A DNA stretch of 64,000 bases, taken from the NCBI RefSeq assembly GCF_001039355.2, contig NW_019774514.1, positions 183,369 to 247,368 on the forward strand. The letters are read 5' to 3'. Under the pieces are notes generated by a model that worked only from the letters and a program-made list of their open reading frames with translations, searched no databases and was not told the origin of the DNA. Source of the stretch: Lingula anatina (lineage: Eukaryota > Brachiopoda > Lingulata > Lingulida > Lingulidae). Made by a program: the position numbers and the translations under genes. Below are positions 1 to 14,316 of the stretch, one piece after another (position 1 is the stretch's first letter; every line of letters starts with the position of its first letter).

Positions 1-1813
1 TCCTCTTTTTGAAAAAATGAAAGAAAAAAAAACACAATCTGGTACACAAGCTGGCTCTTTTTATTGAATATCCCTTTATGAGTCACTCATTTTCATCAAT
101 GTTAATACATCATCTAATAAGTGTACACAGTAAATAGACAAAATATATGAACAGAAGCAGGTATGAAAAGAAGTACATAGTACGTCATTCTCAACATATC
201 GGACATATTCAAAGGTAATGGTTAGTATGAATTATTGAAGATGAAATCTTCTGATTCACAGTAAAATTACGCATAGAAAACAGATCACTTGTTTATTAAG
301 TGCCCAATGATTGATGATCGTAGCATAAATGTAATAACCTTCTAACTGACCAATGAATGTGAGTGAAAGCAATCAGTGCTGATTAACAGCTCATTATGTG
401 CTAGGAGAAATTAGCCTGACAGTGCAGATTAACGGTGGGACTCTGCAACTGTGGATGTGTAGAGAACTGAAAGAAGTAGACAGAGACGGTTACATTTCAT
501 ATACTGAGAGTGTTGTCTTATGGACAAGATGAATATGTACACATGAAATACCCATTTGTGGATTTAACAGGACTTTGATGGTAGGAGAAATTGGAACGTC
601 CTAGGCAGAATTCACATATTTATTTGTGTCTTAAGATGCAGTAATAGGTATGGCAAGAAGGGTTTTGGAATATGTAGCAAAATGAGGATTTATGTAACCA
701 TATGTTGGGGTCAGGTTGCTATCCATACATCTATGCAAAGTAGCTTACTGACTTCAGCTAGTGTATTCCCTGTTTAAGGAGCAAATTTAGATAAGATAGA
801 ACAATCTGTCACAGAGACATGATAGATGTTATTTCTTGGATTGCAGACTAAACCTGTCCGGGGGAATATTATCTCTGTTCTTTGTCAAAAACCAGTGTGC
901 AGTATGGGCAGTTTTGCATTTATGTCTGTGTCACATATTCTGTCTAGTGTATATATTCCCCACTAAGACTGCCACATGCACAGTGACATCATGCTATTTG
1001 TGATAATCAGTATATATATATATAACCAACTCATGATTAGGGTGAGGATGAAGTGCTTTTAATAAGCTGGAAATTAAGTCAGTTAAGGAGCTTTTTTTAT
1101 TAGCAGCTTTAATCATTTTTCTCTCTTTCTGAAATAGTTTCCTCAAAATAATTTTTGTAAAACATTTAGAATTTGTTAAAAGGCGAGGGCAGGTCTTCAA
1201 AAATAACATTTTGAAATGTGGTATACTGTCTAGTATCAAGCCTTATAATGATTGCTTTTTCAGTTGGTCATATGAATGCAGTATTATTGCCAGCTAGACA
1301 CATGCATTCTTTTGTTATAAGATAATGATAACATGACTAGCTATAGATGTTCAGGTTTGGTATTGCATGATAATACTGCCACATTGTCTTGATTGCAAAA
1401 TATCAAATATGAACCAGATGAATCTGATGAAATGTTAGGCTTTTCATGAGATGTTTTTGGTTAATTTGAATTATTTATATGTCAGACCCAGTATATTTGC
1501 AATTTATATACATATTAATGGTTTCGGCTAATCTTCTTAGTAATCTTTTACATCATGAAGGCATAATATTACATTGATTTAATTACATTGATTTAATTTC
1601 ATTAATGCATTCTGTGTGGTCATTCTGTAGTTTGGCCCAGAAATCAATGAAACACTCTCAGATTGCTGCAGAGATGATGGGGTAGCAATTTGCATATATG
1701 ACTTATATACTGGTTGCATGAACTGTGATAATCTTTACATTTAAAAGTAGCAGCGATGTTCTTGATTTGACGATGAACTGTAGTAATGAAGCATTCTTAT
1801 TCTCATTTTCCAG
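1..1813. other. AT-rich non-coding flank, no gene recognised
   Basis: No reading frame with protein-like composition or splice-site support is visible on either strand. The short open frames here (for example 994-1239 minus) are low-complexity and unconvincing. It is probably upstream or intronic sequence of the sulfotransferase gene that follows. Confidence 0.5.
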
Positions 1814-3150
<1,337 letters not shown>

Positions 3151-3922
3151 CAGTTCTTCTGCAGAGATAAACCATGTGTTGTTTACATATTATATTTTTT
3201 ATATTCAATATTAGTGTAAATGTAGCCATATACAGTGTATTTAGAAGTATGTATCAAAAATGCTCCCAACAAAAGTATTAAAGGAAATATTTTCTGCACT
3301 TGCAATATCAAGATTTGAGAAGTAAATGGAGATTTGTCAGTGTGTTGCCTTTTGAGACAATCCTTTATGTATCTACTGCCAAACAGCATGAAGAAAGAAC
3401 AAAACGGAATGCAGAGTTTGTATGATAAGGTTTGAAAAACTTTGCATGAACTAAACTACGCATTTAATAGTGCCAGTTCTTTATCTTGTTTTGGGAAACT
3501 AACCCAGCAATATTTATCACGGATCATTTGATATTCCTAAATAAGTGAATGGGCCTTTGTTAACTGTCAAGTGCAAATAGTGCTCTGTAATATCCAGTTT
3601 TGTCAACTAGTGCCATATACATAAGTTAATTTTAATTTAGTATGTTTTATTAATCATATATATATATTAACTTGGTCATACCTTGACAGTTCCCAGTACT
3701 TAAACATTTAAGTTTACACATATCTTGGTACAATTTGGTATCATAGGTGCCTTTAGAAATGTTTTTGTTATTATGAAGATTCTTCATTAATGTATTCTAT
3801 AGGATAACTTCCACTTTTTTGTCTTACTTCAATTATATTCAGTGTTTTAGTAATGGATTTATAACAATGTCAATTTCTTCTTGATTTAATGTGCGTATCA
3901 TAAAATAACAAAAAAGACAAAA
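3151..3922. other. 3' flank of the sulfotransferase gene
   Basis: AT-rich non-coding sequence, probably 3' UTR then intergenic. No clear AATAAA was identified close to the stop. An ATTAAA variant occurs near 3278. Nothing else was recognised. Confidence 0.4.
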
Positions 3923-4410
3923 AAAAAAAGTCATGTGAAGTCATGATGTACAGGTCAAGGTATATTATTGGTTTTGCTGTTCACCTCAACCAGTGCTCGA
4001 AATTAATGCTGGACAGTCTGCCCAGGTTTGACAACTTTCAGAACGAGCCGTGAAGCTTTCCCACCCTGCAGACATGCAGTCCAGCTACTTTTCAAGATGG
4101 CTGGACCTTCGGTTCAGCAACTAATTTTCCTTAGAGGCAAACACTGACCCCAACATTAGATTGAATGTACTCATATGGCTAACTTGTTAAGATTTTTAAC
4201 TTAAAAGTTAGAATGCTCAAAGTAGAGTGTTTTGGAAATGACTATTTTATCTTTTCTGAATATTTTAACAATTTGTTGTAATATCTTTAGACCTGTCAGA
4301 CATATCTGCTCTGGAGCTAGTATTAAATTTCAACAAATCACATTTTATTAGGTAGACGCACGTTTCCTCCCAATGTGCTCAAAATTAGTACCCCAGAAAT
4401 ATCTCAAACC

Positions 4411-4545
4411 ATGTTGCCTCACTGTAAAGCTCTGATATTCAGAGCATTTTTTAAAAATAATGTTGCCTTACTGTAAAGCTCTGATATTCAGAGTATTTTC
4501 CTAAATAGTGTCAACTCCTGGTAAAGTTCTGATATTCAGGATTTT
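4411..4545. repeat. Three-unit tandem repeat of about 50 bp
   Basis: Three successive diverged units each contain a core resembling actgtaaagctctgatattc. The same array is present in the other haplotype at about 7748-7885. No function is apparent. Confidence 0.7.
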
Positions 4546-5926
4546 TTCCACTTAACATTATTGGAGAAGCGAATCGGTTTACAAACTGTAGCTTTTAAAT
4601 TGTTAGAGAATCTCTTCTTGTTGTATCAATGATGTATTCTAGTGATATTTCAGAAATAAATTTGTTACATGTAGTTTCTGTCACAGATTAAACCCAATAC
4701 ATTATTCATTTTTAGAATGTCAATACAAGTTTGTGGAATTACAAGATGCGACTTAGGAGGGCAAGTTCTAGGACTCAACTTAGAAGCAATGTTTCTTGTA
4801 ACAATGTAGCAATAATACCATTTCACATCAGTGCACTTTAGGATTTGAATTCTAATTGTTTTAACCAGGTGTTAGTTTGCTACAGACAATACTGGTACTG
4901 ACATTCTTAAAAGAGGAGATTAGTCTTGCGTACAGTACATTACCCCTTAACATTCAAATTGTCTCTCATTCTGTACCATCTTTTGCTTTAAATCGTCACG
5001 TTTCGACTTCAACTTGTGGAAGGGATGCATTTCTACAATGACATATGCGAATTTTTGTGTTAACACCTTTATCTTTGAAACTGACAGACAGCAAAATCCT
5101 TGTGAGAACATTTATTTCTGAATATAATCTACAGAGCAGGCATAAATACCTTAGTAACCAAACAGTCATACACATAATGAGCAACAAATCACTTAAAATC
5201 CACTGTGACAGACACAGGTCACTTCACCAAATTATCGAAGATTTCTCTTGTCATTCTGGTGACAACTGTCTCTGCTCACAGGCTGCCCATTCTGGTTTTC
5301 AATTTGTTTAATTAAAAAATATTTACCAGATGAAATGCTTCTCATTATATTTTGAGGTTATCCTTAGTTCTACTCATGGCCCAATGTTTCTCAAACTGTT
5401 AAGGTAACTAAAAATGAATTTACAAGTCACTGCTTGTGCTTCTTGAAAAATCACTAAAATCAAATTTTGTTGATCTGCAGACTGATCAAACAAAATGCTA
5501 AAATCTGAGGTTATGTCAAGATGGGAATGTTAAAAACATCTTCCTCAACTTCCTTGGCCCCAAATGATCTTATTGGACTGCTTTAAACCACCCCATATTA
5601 ATTCCATACAAATAATCTCAAAAATATTTCTTTAACAAATGCACCAATGTAGTACAGATATAACAAAATTTCAGACACTTTCAAACTAAAAGCTTGACTT
5701 TGTTAAAAATAATGATTTTACACAACAGACAATGAAAAACTTATTTCATCTAAAATCTTAACAGTTTGGTAAAAATGAACACATGATCCTAACAGTTATG
5801 GTCGATGCCACTTTGATCCAGATAGATTTTCAAAGGGCTCATTGGATATTACTGCAGTCATAATATTTATACTGTTATGCACATGCTATTTTGGACTCCT
5901 CAAATCAATAAATTTATTGAATTCTG

Positions 5927-7109
5927 TTAACACTCGGGAGCACAGCACTTCACGTCTGGCACAACCAACTCTTGAAGGTCTGAAAGGTCTGGGACAGGCT
6001 TGGCAACATCGAAGTCTTTCAACACAAGTTGGATTGAATCCTGGGAGGGCATCATCACCAACATCTGTAGCCACCTGGTGTCCTCGATGTAGTAGTACAC
6101 ATTAGGGCGAGGCATGCCATTAAAAGTTGAACCTGCGACCAGCGTGTATGCCCCCATGTTCCTGAAGCACAGCCATTCCCCTACCTCCAGTGAAGGCATT
6201 GCACAGTTCTTCAGGATGCAATCCAGGCCATCACATGTAGGCCCCCATAGGCTGCTGGTGATGGTGGCCTTCGAATCTACTTCCTAATGTAGAAAAAAAT
6301 GTGGACATTGAATCCTCCAATCAATCTTTCTGTAAGACATGATACCATACAGAAATATAATAGCAAGGCTCAACCATTTAAGAAAAAGAAGTAAAAGAAA
6401 ATTGCCATCTCAGTAAAAAAAAACAATAACTACACAGAAAGCAGGCGCGGAATGAGGTCGTCTTCTGGGTCTTCCAGAAGCTGGCAGATTTTGGAGTTTA
6501 CATTGCCAATAATCTATTTTTTTCTGTCGGCAGGTGGTCAAAAATGAAGGATGTATCAACAAAAATAATTTGGAAAACTGTCAGAAAATTTCTCTGAATC
6601 CAACCCTGGAGAGAAAGGAGCTAATTTACAAATCCTAGCTTTTAAGTCACCTATTTTCTTAACAATGGGAGAAAAATCTAACCTTCAAGTAATCAGGGGT
6701 TAATTCTGCATGGTCATATAGCAGACAGTTGAAGGAGCCATATACGCCATCATTTATGTAATACATGACCCTAGCCTTGTCCTCTTCCACAGGTTCTGCC
6801 TCAACTTCTTCCCTCTTGGCAATAACATTGACAGCAAGGGTGTATGCAGAAGTCGCATAGTAACGGCCAGGCTCAGCAATGATTCTCAAGTCATCATCAT
6901 CTGGGAAAAGCTCGTCCAGGCTGGTGTTAATTGTCTGGGTGACCTCGTCAAAGTTGATCTCGGGTTGGTCGAAGCCTGGAAAACCACCACCAATGTCCAA
7001 GAGGTTGAAGTTGTAGCCGATGACCTTGGCCTGGTCAAATACTTTACGTGCTGCAGAAATGGCTTTCTTGAAGGCTTCTGCTTCTAGGCAACCACTGCCA
7101 ACATGAAAG
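5927..7109 (-). CDS. ODC1: Ornithine decarboxylase, allele A, partial (last two exons)
   Basis: Second allele of the gene at 9271-12040. Exons are 6683-7109 (427 nt, acceptor at 7110-7111, donor gttaga) and 5927-6283 (stop TAA at 5927-5929), in the same phases as the complete copy. Visible motifs are FHVGSG, LLDIGGGFPG, IIAEPGRYY and GPTCDGLD. The 5' exons are missing because the contig ends at the N at 7260. It differs from allele B by three extra codons near the C terminus (PVPDLSDLQELVV versus PVPDLQELVV) and a few substitutions. It is probably not a separate gene. Confidence 0.88.
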
Positions 7110-7260
7110 CTGAAAAGGCAAAATATTGCATATATGAGACTTGACAATCAGGAAAAGTATTCACTCTACTGAAAATAGAAAAAAAAAATACACATAAACA
7201 CCACCCACTCAAGCCAACATTCTAGCTTGAATTTGCATTTTGTCCAGAGTCTTACAAGTN

Positions 7261-10200
7261 AAAAAAAGTCATGTGAAGTCGTGATGTACAGGTCAAGGTA
7301 TATTATTGGTTTTGCTGTTCACCTCAACCAGTGCTCGAAATTAATGCTGGACAGTCTGCCTGGGTTTGACAACTTTCAGAACGAGCCGTAAAGTTTTCCC
7401 ACCCGGCAGACATGCAGTCCAGCTACTTTTCAAGATGGCTGGACCTTCAGTTCAGCAACTAATTTTCCTTAGAGGCAAACACTGACCCCAACATTAGATT
7501 GAATGTACTCATATGGCAAACTTGTTAAGATTTTTAACTTTAAAGTTAGAATGCTCAAAGTAGTGTTTTGGAAATGACTATTTTATCTTTTCTGAATATT
7601 TTAACAAATTGTTGCAATATCTTTAGACCTGTCAGACATATCTGCTCTGGAGCTAGTATTAAATGTTCAACAAATCACATTTTATTAGGTAGACGCATGT
7701 TTCCTCCCAATGTGCTCAAAACTAGTACCCCAGAAATATCTCAAACCATGTTGCCTCACTGTAAAGCTCTGATATTCAGGGCATTTTTTTTTAAAATAAT
7801 GTTGCCTTACTGTAAAGCTCTGATATTCAGAGTATTTTCCTAAATAGTGTCAACTCCTGGTAAAGTTCTGATATTCAGGATTTTTTCCATTTAAGATTAT
7901 TGGAGAAGAAGCGAATCGGTTCACAAACTGTAGCTTTTAAATTGTTAAGAGAATCTCTTCTTGTTGTATCAATGATGTATTCTAGCGATATTTCAGAAAT
8001 AAATCTTGTTACATGTAGTTTCTGTCACAGATTAAACCCAATACATTATTCATTTTTAGAATGTCAATACAAGTTTGTGGAATTACAAGATGCGACATAG
8101 GAGGGCAAGTTCTAGGACTCAACTTAGAAGCAACGTTTCTTGTAACAATGTAGCAATAATACCATTTCACATCAGTGCACTTTAGGATTTGAATTCTAAT
8201 TGTTTTAACCAGGCGTCAGTTTGCTACAGACAATACTGGTACTGACATTCTAGATCTTAAAAGAGGAGATTAGTCTTGCATATAGTACATTACCCCATTC
8301 AAATTGTCTCTCATTCTATGCCATCTTTTGCTTTAAATCGTCACATTTCGACTTCAACTTGTGGAAGGGATGCATTCCTACAATGACATATACGAATTTT
8401 AGTGTTTACACCTTTATCTTTGAAACCGACAGACAGCAAAATCCTTGTGAGAACATTTATTTCTGAATATAATCTACAGAACAGGCATAAATACCTTAGT
8501 AACCAAACAGTCATACACATAATGAGCAACAAATCACTTTAAATCCACTGTGACAGATACAGGTCACTTCACCAAGTTATCGAAGATTTCTCTTGTCATT
8601 CAGGTGAAAAATGTCTCTGCTCACAGGCTGCCCATTCTGGTTTTCAAAATGTTTAATTAAAAATATTTACCAGACGAAATGCTTCTCAATATATTTTGAG
8701 GTAATCCTTAGTTCTACTCATGGTCCAATGTTTCTCAAACTGTTAAGGTAACTAAAAATGAATTTACAAGTCGCTGCTTGTGCTTCTTGAAAAATCACTT
8801 AAATCAAATTTTGTTGATCTGCAGACTGATCAAACAAAATGCTAAAATCTGAGGTTATGTCAAGATGGGAATGTTAAAAACATCTTCCTCAACTTCCTTG
8901 GCCCCAAATGATCTTATTGGACTGCTTTAAACCACTTCATATTAATTCCATACAAATAATCTCAAAAATATTTCTTTAACAAATGCACCAATGTAGTACA
9001 GATATAACAAAATTTCAGACACTTTTAAACTAAAAGCTTGACTTTGTTAAAAATAATGATTTTACACAATAGACAATGAAAAACTTATTTCTTCTAAAAT
9101 CTTAACAGTTTGGTAAAAATGAACACATGATTCTAACAGTTATGGTCGATGCCACTATGATCCAGGTAGATTTTCAAAGGGCTCATTGGATATTACTGCA
9201 GTCATAATATTTATACTGTTATTCACATGCTATTTTGGACTCCTCAAATCAATAAATTTATTGAATTCTGTTAACACTCGGGAGCACAGCACTTCACGTC
9301 TGACACAACCAACTCCTGAAGGTCTGGGACAGGCTTGGCAACATCGAATTCTTTCAACACAAGTTGGATTGAATCCTGGGAGGGCATCATCACCAACATC
9401 TGTAGCCACCTGGTGTCCTCGATGTAGTAGTACACATTAGGGCGAGGCATGCCATTGAAAGTTGAGCCTGCGACCAGCGTGTATGCCCCCATGTTCTTGA
9501 AGCACAGCCATTCCCCTACCTCCAATGAAGGCATTGCACAGTTCTTCAGGATGCAATCCAGGCCATCACATGTAGGCCCCCATAGGCTGCTGGTGATGGT
9601 GGCCTTCGACTCTACTTCCTAATGTAGAAAAAAATGTGGACATTGAATCCTCCAATCAATCTTTCTGTAAAACAGGATACCATTCAGAATTATAATAGCA
9701 AGGCTCAACCATTTAACAAAAAGTAGTAAAAGAAAATTGCAGTCTCAGTAAAAAAAAAAAAACAAAAAACAAACTAACTACACAGAGAGCAAGGGCGGAA
9801 TGAGACCATCTTCTGGGTCTTCCAGAAGAGTGTAGATTTTGAAGTTTACATTGCCAATAATCTTTTTTTTTCTGTTAGCAGGTGGTCAAAAATGAAGGAT
9901 GCATCAACAAAGATAATTAGGAAAACTGTCAGAAAATATCTCTGAATCCAACCCTGGAGAGAAAGGAGCCAATTTACAAATCCTAACTTTAAAGTCATAA
10001 CAATGGGAGAAAAATCTAACCTTCAAGTAATCAGGGGTTACTTCTGCATGGTCATATAGCAGACAGTTGAAGGAGCCATACACGCCATCATTTATGTAAT
10101 ACATGACCCTAGCCTTGTCCTCTTCCACAGGTTCAGCTTCAACTTCTTCCCTCTTGGCAATAACATTGACAGCAAGGGTGTACGCAGAAGTCGCATAGTA

Positions 10201-10591
10201 ACGGCCAGGCTCAGCAATGATTCTCAAGTCATCATCATCTGGGAAAAGCTCGTCCAGGCTGGTGTTAATTGTCTGGGTGACCTCGTCAAAGTTGATCTCG
10301 GGTTGGTCGAAGCCTGGAAAACCACCACCAATGTCCAAGAGGTTGAAGTTGTAGCCGATGACCTTGGCCTGGTCAAATACTTTACGTGCTGCAGAAATGG
10401 CTTTCTTGAAGGCTTCTGCTTCTAGGCAACCACTGCCAACATGAAAGCTGAAAAGGCAAAATATTGCACATATGAGACTTGACAATCAGGAAAAGCATTC
10501 ACTCTACTGAAAAGAGAAAAAAATACACATAAACACCACCCACTCAAGCCAACATTCTAGCTTGAATTTGCATTTTGTCCAGAGTCTTACA
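7261..10591. other. Haplotype copy B of the ODC 3' region
   Basis: Allelic to 3923-7259 and continuous with the rest of the ODC gene to its right. The part outside exons, 7261-9270, is the 3' flank of ODC and shows no other gene. The open frames at 7568-7843 and 7900-8100 run through the tandem repeat and have no protein-like features. Confidence 0.85.
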
Positions 10592-12040
10592 GATAACTTC
10601 AACAGACATGACAGAACATAGTTTTGCAGTTACCGTCTCCATGAAAACTTTCAGTCATTGAAATTTAGATGCAGGCAATAGCTACAAAAAGACATTCATA
10701 CGATAATAAAATGTATCACAGGTATCATAAACAATTGCATGTTTCAAAAACCGAGCAAATTACAGAACATTAATCCATACTGAATAAAGTAGTGCTTCGT
10801 AAATCTTCATTTTATTCAACTGCATCTGGAGGAAATAGAATGCATTTTTCAAAGTTCAGTTCTCAAAAAAGCAAGAATTCACGAAAAAACTCAAAAAATA
10901 TAAACTGGTAGTACATACCTAACTCCAACAACATTGAGGCCCATGTTTTTGGCCTTCTGCAGCAAGGGCAATGCTTTCTCCGGCTCCACTCCAAATTTGC
11001 ACCCAAGGTTACAAATAGCTTTGGAAGCAGGTGGTAAGATTCGGATGACCAGGTGTGCCTCAGGATAGAAAGCCTTCACTTTCTGCAGTTCATTTTCATT
11101 ATCAAAGGTCATCAGGGAGACATTTTTTTCCTTGGCAAATCTGATGTAGGACTTCATCTTGCACGGGTTGGCATAGATTATACGAGAAGGATCAACTCCA
11201 AGTGATAGAACTTGCTCAATTTCTGCCTTGCTCGCACAGTCAAAGCCAGTGCCAAGGGAGGCTAAGAACTGCACAATTCCTGGGTCATTGTTACACTTGA
11301 CAGCATAGAATGGCAGTACGCGGGGCATCATGGATATCCACTCAAGGTGCTTCTCAACCACAGCACCAAGATCAGCAATGAAAAAGGCATCCTGGAAAAG
11401 ATAATGGTTTGGTTGTTTGGTTCATTGTTGCACAGTAGTCTTCAAGTGTTACTATATTTGTTTTTTGCACATTTAATTTCAAAGTGAGAGTGTCACAAAG
11501 TGTAATGGTGCAATGAAGAAACTATTCTATTCTGTACGACAGTGTAAGAAGGCAAATTATATCCATATTCAATGTCTTATTTTGCTTTTTTCCATTTCAG
11601 AATCTTTGTATAAACCATTTACTCATCATTTATTATCGCCAGAACCTTACATATGCTGTTCCATAAAATGCCCCCGAAAGTCTCCTTATCCTGCAGGCAT
11701 TCCGATAGTCAAAGCAACCCAGAATTATCAGTCTTTTGAAATCTCATGAACAAACATTTTCTACATCTGTTTAATCAAGTTTGTCAGTACAATTGATATC
11801 CATTATGAGGTAAACTTATTCAACATGTGACTAATACAAACTGGTGACAGTCTAAGGTCCATACACATGCATGCTGGACCCATTTAATGACATCATCAGC
11901 AAATAGACTAGCCTATTTAATGACCTCACCTCTGTCCCTTGTTCTTGGATTTTGCTTGCAATCAATTTTTTTATTGCTGGCATACCATTCATCACCTCAA
12001 AGCAATGAGAAGAATTCTTGATTGGGTATGTGATTTTCAT
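9271..12040 (-). CDS. ODC1: Ornithine decarboxylase (complete coding region, allele B)
   Basis: PLP-dependent cytosolic enzyme that converts ornithine to putrescine, the first step of polyamine synthesis. Coding exons: 11930-12040, 10919-11391, 10021-10447 and 9271-9618, all with GT-AG borders and consistent phases, giving 452 residues (human 461). Key residues fall at or near human numbering: PLP lysine Lys69 in YAVKCN, Asp88 in GFDCAS, His197 in FHVGSG, the glycine loop 235-237 in DIGGGFPG, Glu274 and Arg277 in AEPGRYY, Asp327 in LLYDHA (human Asp332), and Cys354-Asp355 in GPTCDG (human 360-361). With all of these present it is a catalytic ODC, not an antizyme inhibitor. The region of the antizyme-binding element (about 115-140) is conserved. 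The C terminus is short and ends in KCCAPEC. The start ATG has A at -3, and a leader exon joins at the acceptor 12110-12111. The leader also carries the uORF described separately. AATAAA lies very close to the stop at 9257-9262 (minus). Confidence 0.96.
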
Positions 12041-12109
12041 CTTGATGAGATGTAAAATGTGGATTCAAACTGTTCACTAAATACTGGTTACTAAGAAATA
12101 CGCAACAAC
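12041..12109 (-). other. 5' UTR part of ODC exon 3
   Basis: Continuous with the first coding exon. It begins after a strong acceptor (tttttattttcag read on the minus strand, AG at 12111-12110) and contains no ATG before the main start at 12040. Confidence 0.75.
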
Positions 12110-12409
12110 CTGAAAATAAAAAAAAATGTATCTATGAGCTCCAAATAACCATTTTAACATTTCATTGCCTTTTAGTAAAAAAAACTAAGAAGTATTTTCT
12201 ACGTGTATCATTATGAATTGTTGGGAGGTGGTAGCCCAATTTTCAATAGCATTAGAAACCTCTTTTGGAATCAATCAGTCATTAATTAAAAACCTTTACA
12301 TCAGACTAATAATAAGTATTTTTTTAAGCAAAAGCTGATATAGAAATTAGATAAATATAAATGAGAACAAGTACACTGCGAGTTGAAATGCCTGCTCCTT
12401 TAGCAAATG

Positions 12410-14197
12410 TCAGCTGGGATCCCAGGGGGGTTCCGCGTTGAAGTTTAGCTTGAGCCTAAAGAGGCAGAAGCCCGAAGGGTTGGGGTTATAGTAGTGGTAT
12501 GTGTAACCGCCCTGAAAAAGAGAAAAGGTGGTTTAAAATTAGCAAATTGGAGTGGAAAAACGGCATGTTTCATCCTCTAGTCTTAATGACACTTGTATAT
12601 TAAAACCAATCAGAAAGTTGCAATTGGGCATGAACAAAATGAACAACTGGAAGGTATACAAGCAAATATGAGAAAATTGCAGTGTGATCACAATACTAGA
12701 CCAACAAGAAGAAAAGAACAAAATGGTTTTATTCTTGCTTTGCATAGAACCATACGCTCAGAAGGTTTATAAGCTATGCATTTAAAGCCACAGGACTGTA
12801 CCCTTGATGACGTTATATCAACATTTGATGATGACTATTATCGGTGAAACCAACAAAATGTACTCACGGTACAAATTTTAATACCAGAAACCAAGAACAA
12901 GGGGTCAATTGACAATTATGTGACAACCCTTCAAACTCAAGCTAAAATGTTGGTTATTTACACAAGTTTAGAAAAAAGGCCACAGACTTTGAGTGGCAAC
13001 ACACAAAGGAATCTTCGAGAATATCAGTTAAGTAACTGCAAAGACATTTATTGATCAGCTAAAAAACATCAAAAAAGGAAAGATGTAACAATATCTGTTT
13101 AAGTACTTGTTGTATCTAGAGTATTTGTGTTGAGATTAAAAGACAAGCTAGGCTCAACCTAGTGTCTCTGGAATATGGCCGACAAACTGATGTTGTTTCT
13201 TACACAACAGCATGTTCATGACTAAAAATGCTGTAAATAGATGTTCTCATGAAAAAGAGTCTTCAAGGAGAAAAAAAAACCTTGCATGTTTACAAAATAA
13301 GCAGCTTGCCATTATTAGTTTTCGAAACAGTTTCTAAATGCACCAAAAGAATGTTTTTTTTTTCAAGCAGGGAAATCTAAAACAAAATATGTATTTGACA
13401 TTATCCAGACAAAGCCTTTAAGCACAGATTTCAACTTGTAGAACATAAAATATTAATGGTTTAATGATTACTGAGCTTAACCACAGCTGCTTACATAAAC
13501 ACCAACATATGCTGCCACTGCCACACCTGCAACGCCTACATGAATGAGGCTTAAAATTTTATCATTATTTTAGGGGGGGTTGAGAGAATATTTTCATTGA
13601 CTGTGGACTAAGAAAAATTCCCTTTCATTAGTTTCGAAACACAATTTGTACATCCATATGAATTTACACTGTACGAAGTACGGTAGGATGAATTTGATCT
13701 CCCTCAAATCTTCCTTACAATTCTAAGACCCTTTTAATCATCCCAACCAGCATGTAAGTCCATAAGGCCAGATACTGACTTACAATCATTGAAATTAACT
13801 TCATTTTGCAAGTGAGAGAAACGCACTTGCAATGCACGTTTTATTATTAGCATAACATACGAAATATCGACCGAGTCACGTGGATTGCATCGAGATAACG
13901 TCATCTTTATTTGTAGTAATTTAATTTCTTACACAAGCAGATTTTATAAATATACATATATATACCAAAGTAATTAATCCTGATTGTGTTAAATACTAAG
14001 AATGCAGAATGATTGACCATATGAGACCATTTACTATTGATACAAAGGCCAAAATCCACACCGCCAGCATGTACCGTACGTTCAGATATTTCGATCGACA
14101 TCTCTTCTAATTCTGATAAAACAACGTCTCATCTTACCTTTACGGGAGCTTCGCACCCTTCAGTGCCCTTTTCCTTTAACGAGGTGATTTTGGAAAT
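12410..14197 (-). CDS. AUG-less upstream ORF with PPW module in the ODC leader
   Basis: Two leader exons join in frame: 14138-14197 (exon 1, donor gtaaga at 14137) and 12410-12511 (exon 2, acceptor ctttttcag). The spliced frame opens directly after an in-frame TAA (14198-14200) with ATT at 14195-14197, then ATC at 14186-14188, contains no ATG, and ends at TGA 12410-12412, about 53 codons. Its end reads KLNFNAEPPWDPS then stop, preceded by YTYHYYNPNPSGFCLF. A conserved non-AUG uORF of about this length, starting at AUU and carrying a Pro-Pro-Trp ribosome-pausing motif near its end, is known from leaders of ODC-family mRNAs, best studied in antizyme inhibitor, where polyamines promote stalling and repress the main ORF. 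The ATC has purine at -3 and is in better context here than the ATT. The peptide probably matters only as a cis-acting stall. The donor of exon 2 is unresolved: there is no good consensus shortly after the TGA. Confidence 0.82.
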
Positions 14198-14283
14198 TTA
14201 AAGTTACAACTAAGAAATCTTCAAATTTTCGCGTTCCACAGCACCACCGTCAGCCTTCCTCGCCGTAGACTATTGATCTGAAT
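14138..14283 (-). other. ODC leader exon 1 (approximate 5' end)
   Basis: The donor AAG|GTAAGA is at 14138/14137. The 5' end is placed about 30 bp downstream of the TATA element and is only an estimate. It contains the first 20 codons of the uORF. Confidence 0.65.
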
Positions 14284-14300
14284 GAAATAGTGCTAACAGA

Positions 14301-14316
14301 GGACGTCATTTATATA
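14301..14316 (-). promoter_or_regulatory. ODC core promoter: TATA box and CRE-like site
   Basis: On the minus strand TATATAAA (14316-14309) is followed at once by TGACGTCC (14308-14301), a near-perfect cAMP response element. A TATA box with nearby CRE/ATF sites is typical of ODC promoters in animals and fits an inducible gene. A second acgtcc-type half site lies just upstream at about 14321-14327. Confidence 0.75.

Larger units (their letters stand above)
3923..7259. other. Haplotype copy A of the ODC 3' region (ends at assembly N)
   Basis: This block aligns end to end with 7261-10591, starting at the shared gtcatgtgaagtc and stopping at the N at 7260. Differences are scattered substitutions and small indels, in introns and flanks more than exons. 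It carries only the last two ODC coding exons because the contig stops inside the preceding intron. I read it as the second allele placed next to the first by the assembler. Confidence 0.85.

Noticed and set aside
5927-11391. Two tandem ODC genes
   Set aside because: The first copy stops at an N in mid-gene, and flanks and introns match as well as exons. The same pattern recurs at other Ns. Allelic copies explain all of this.
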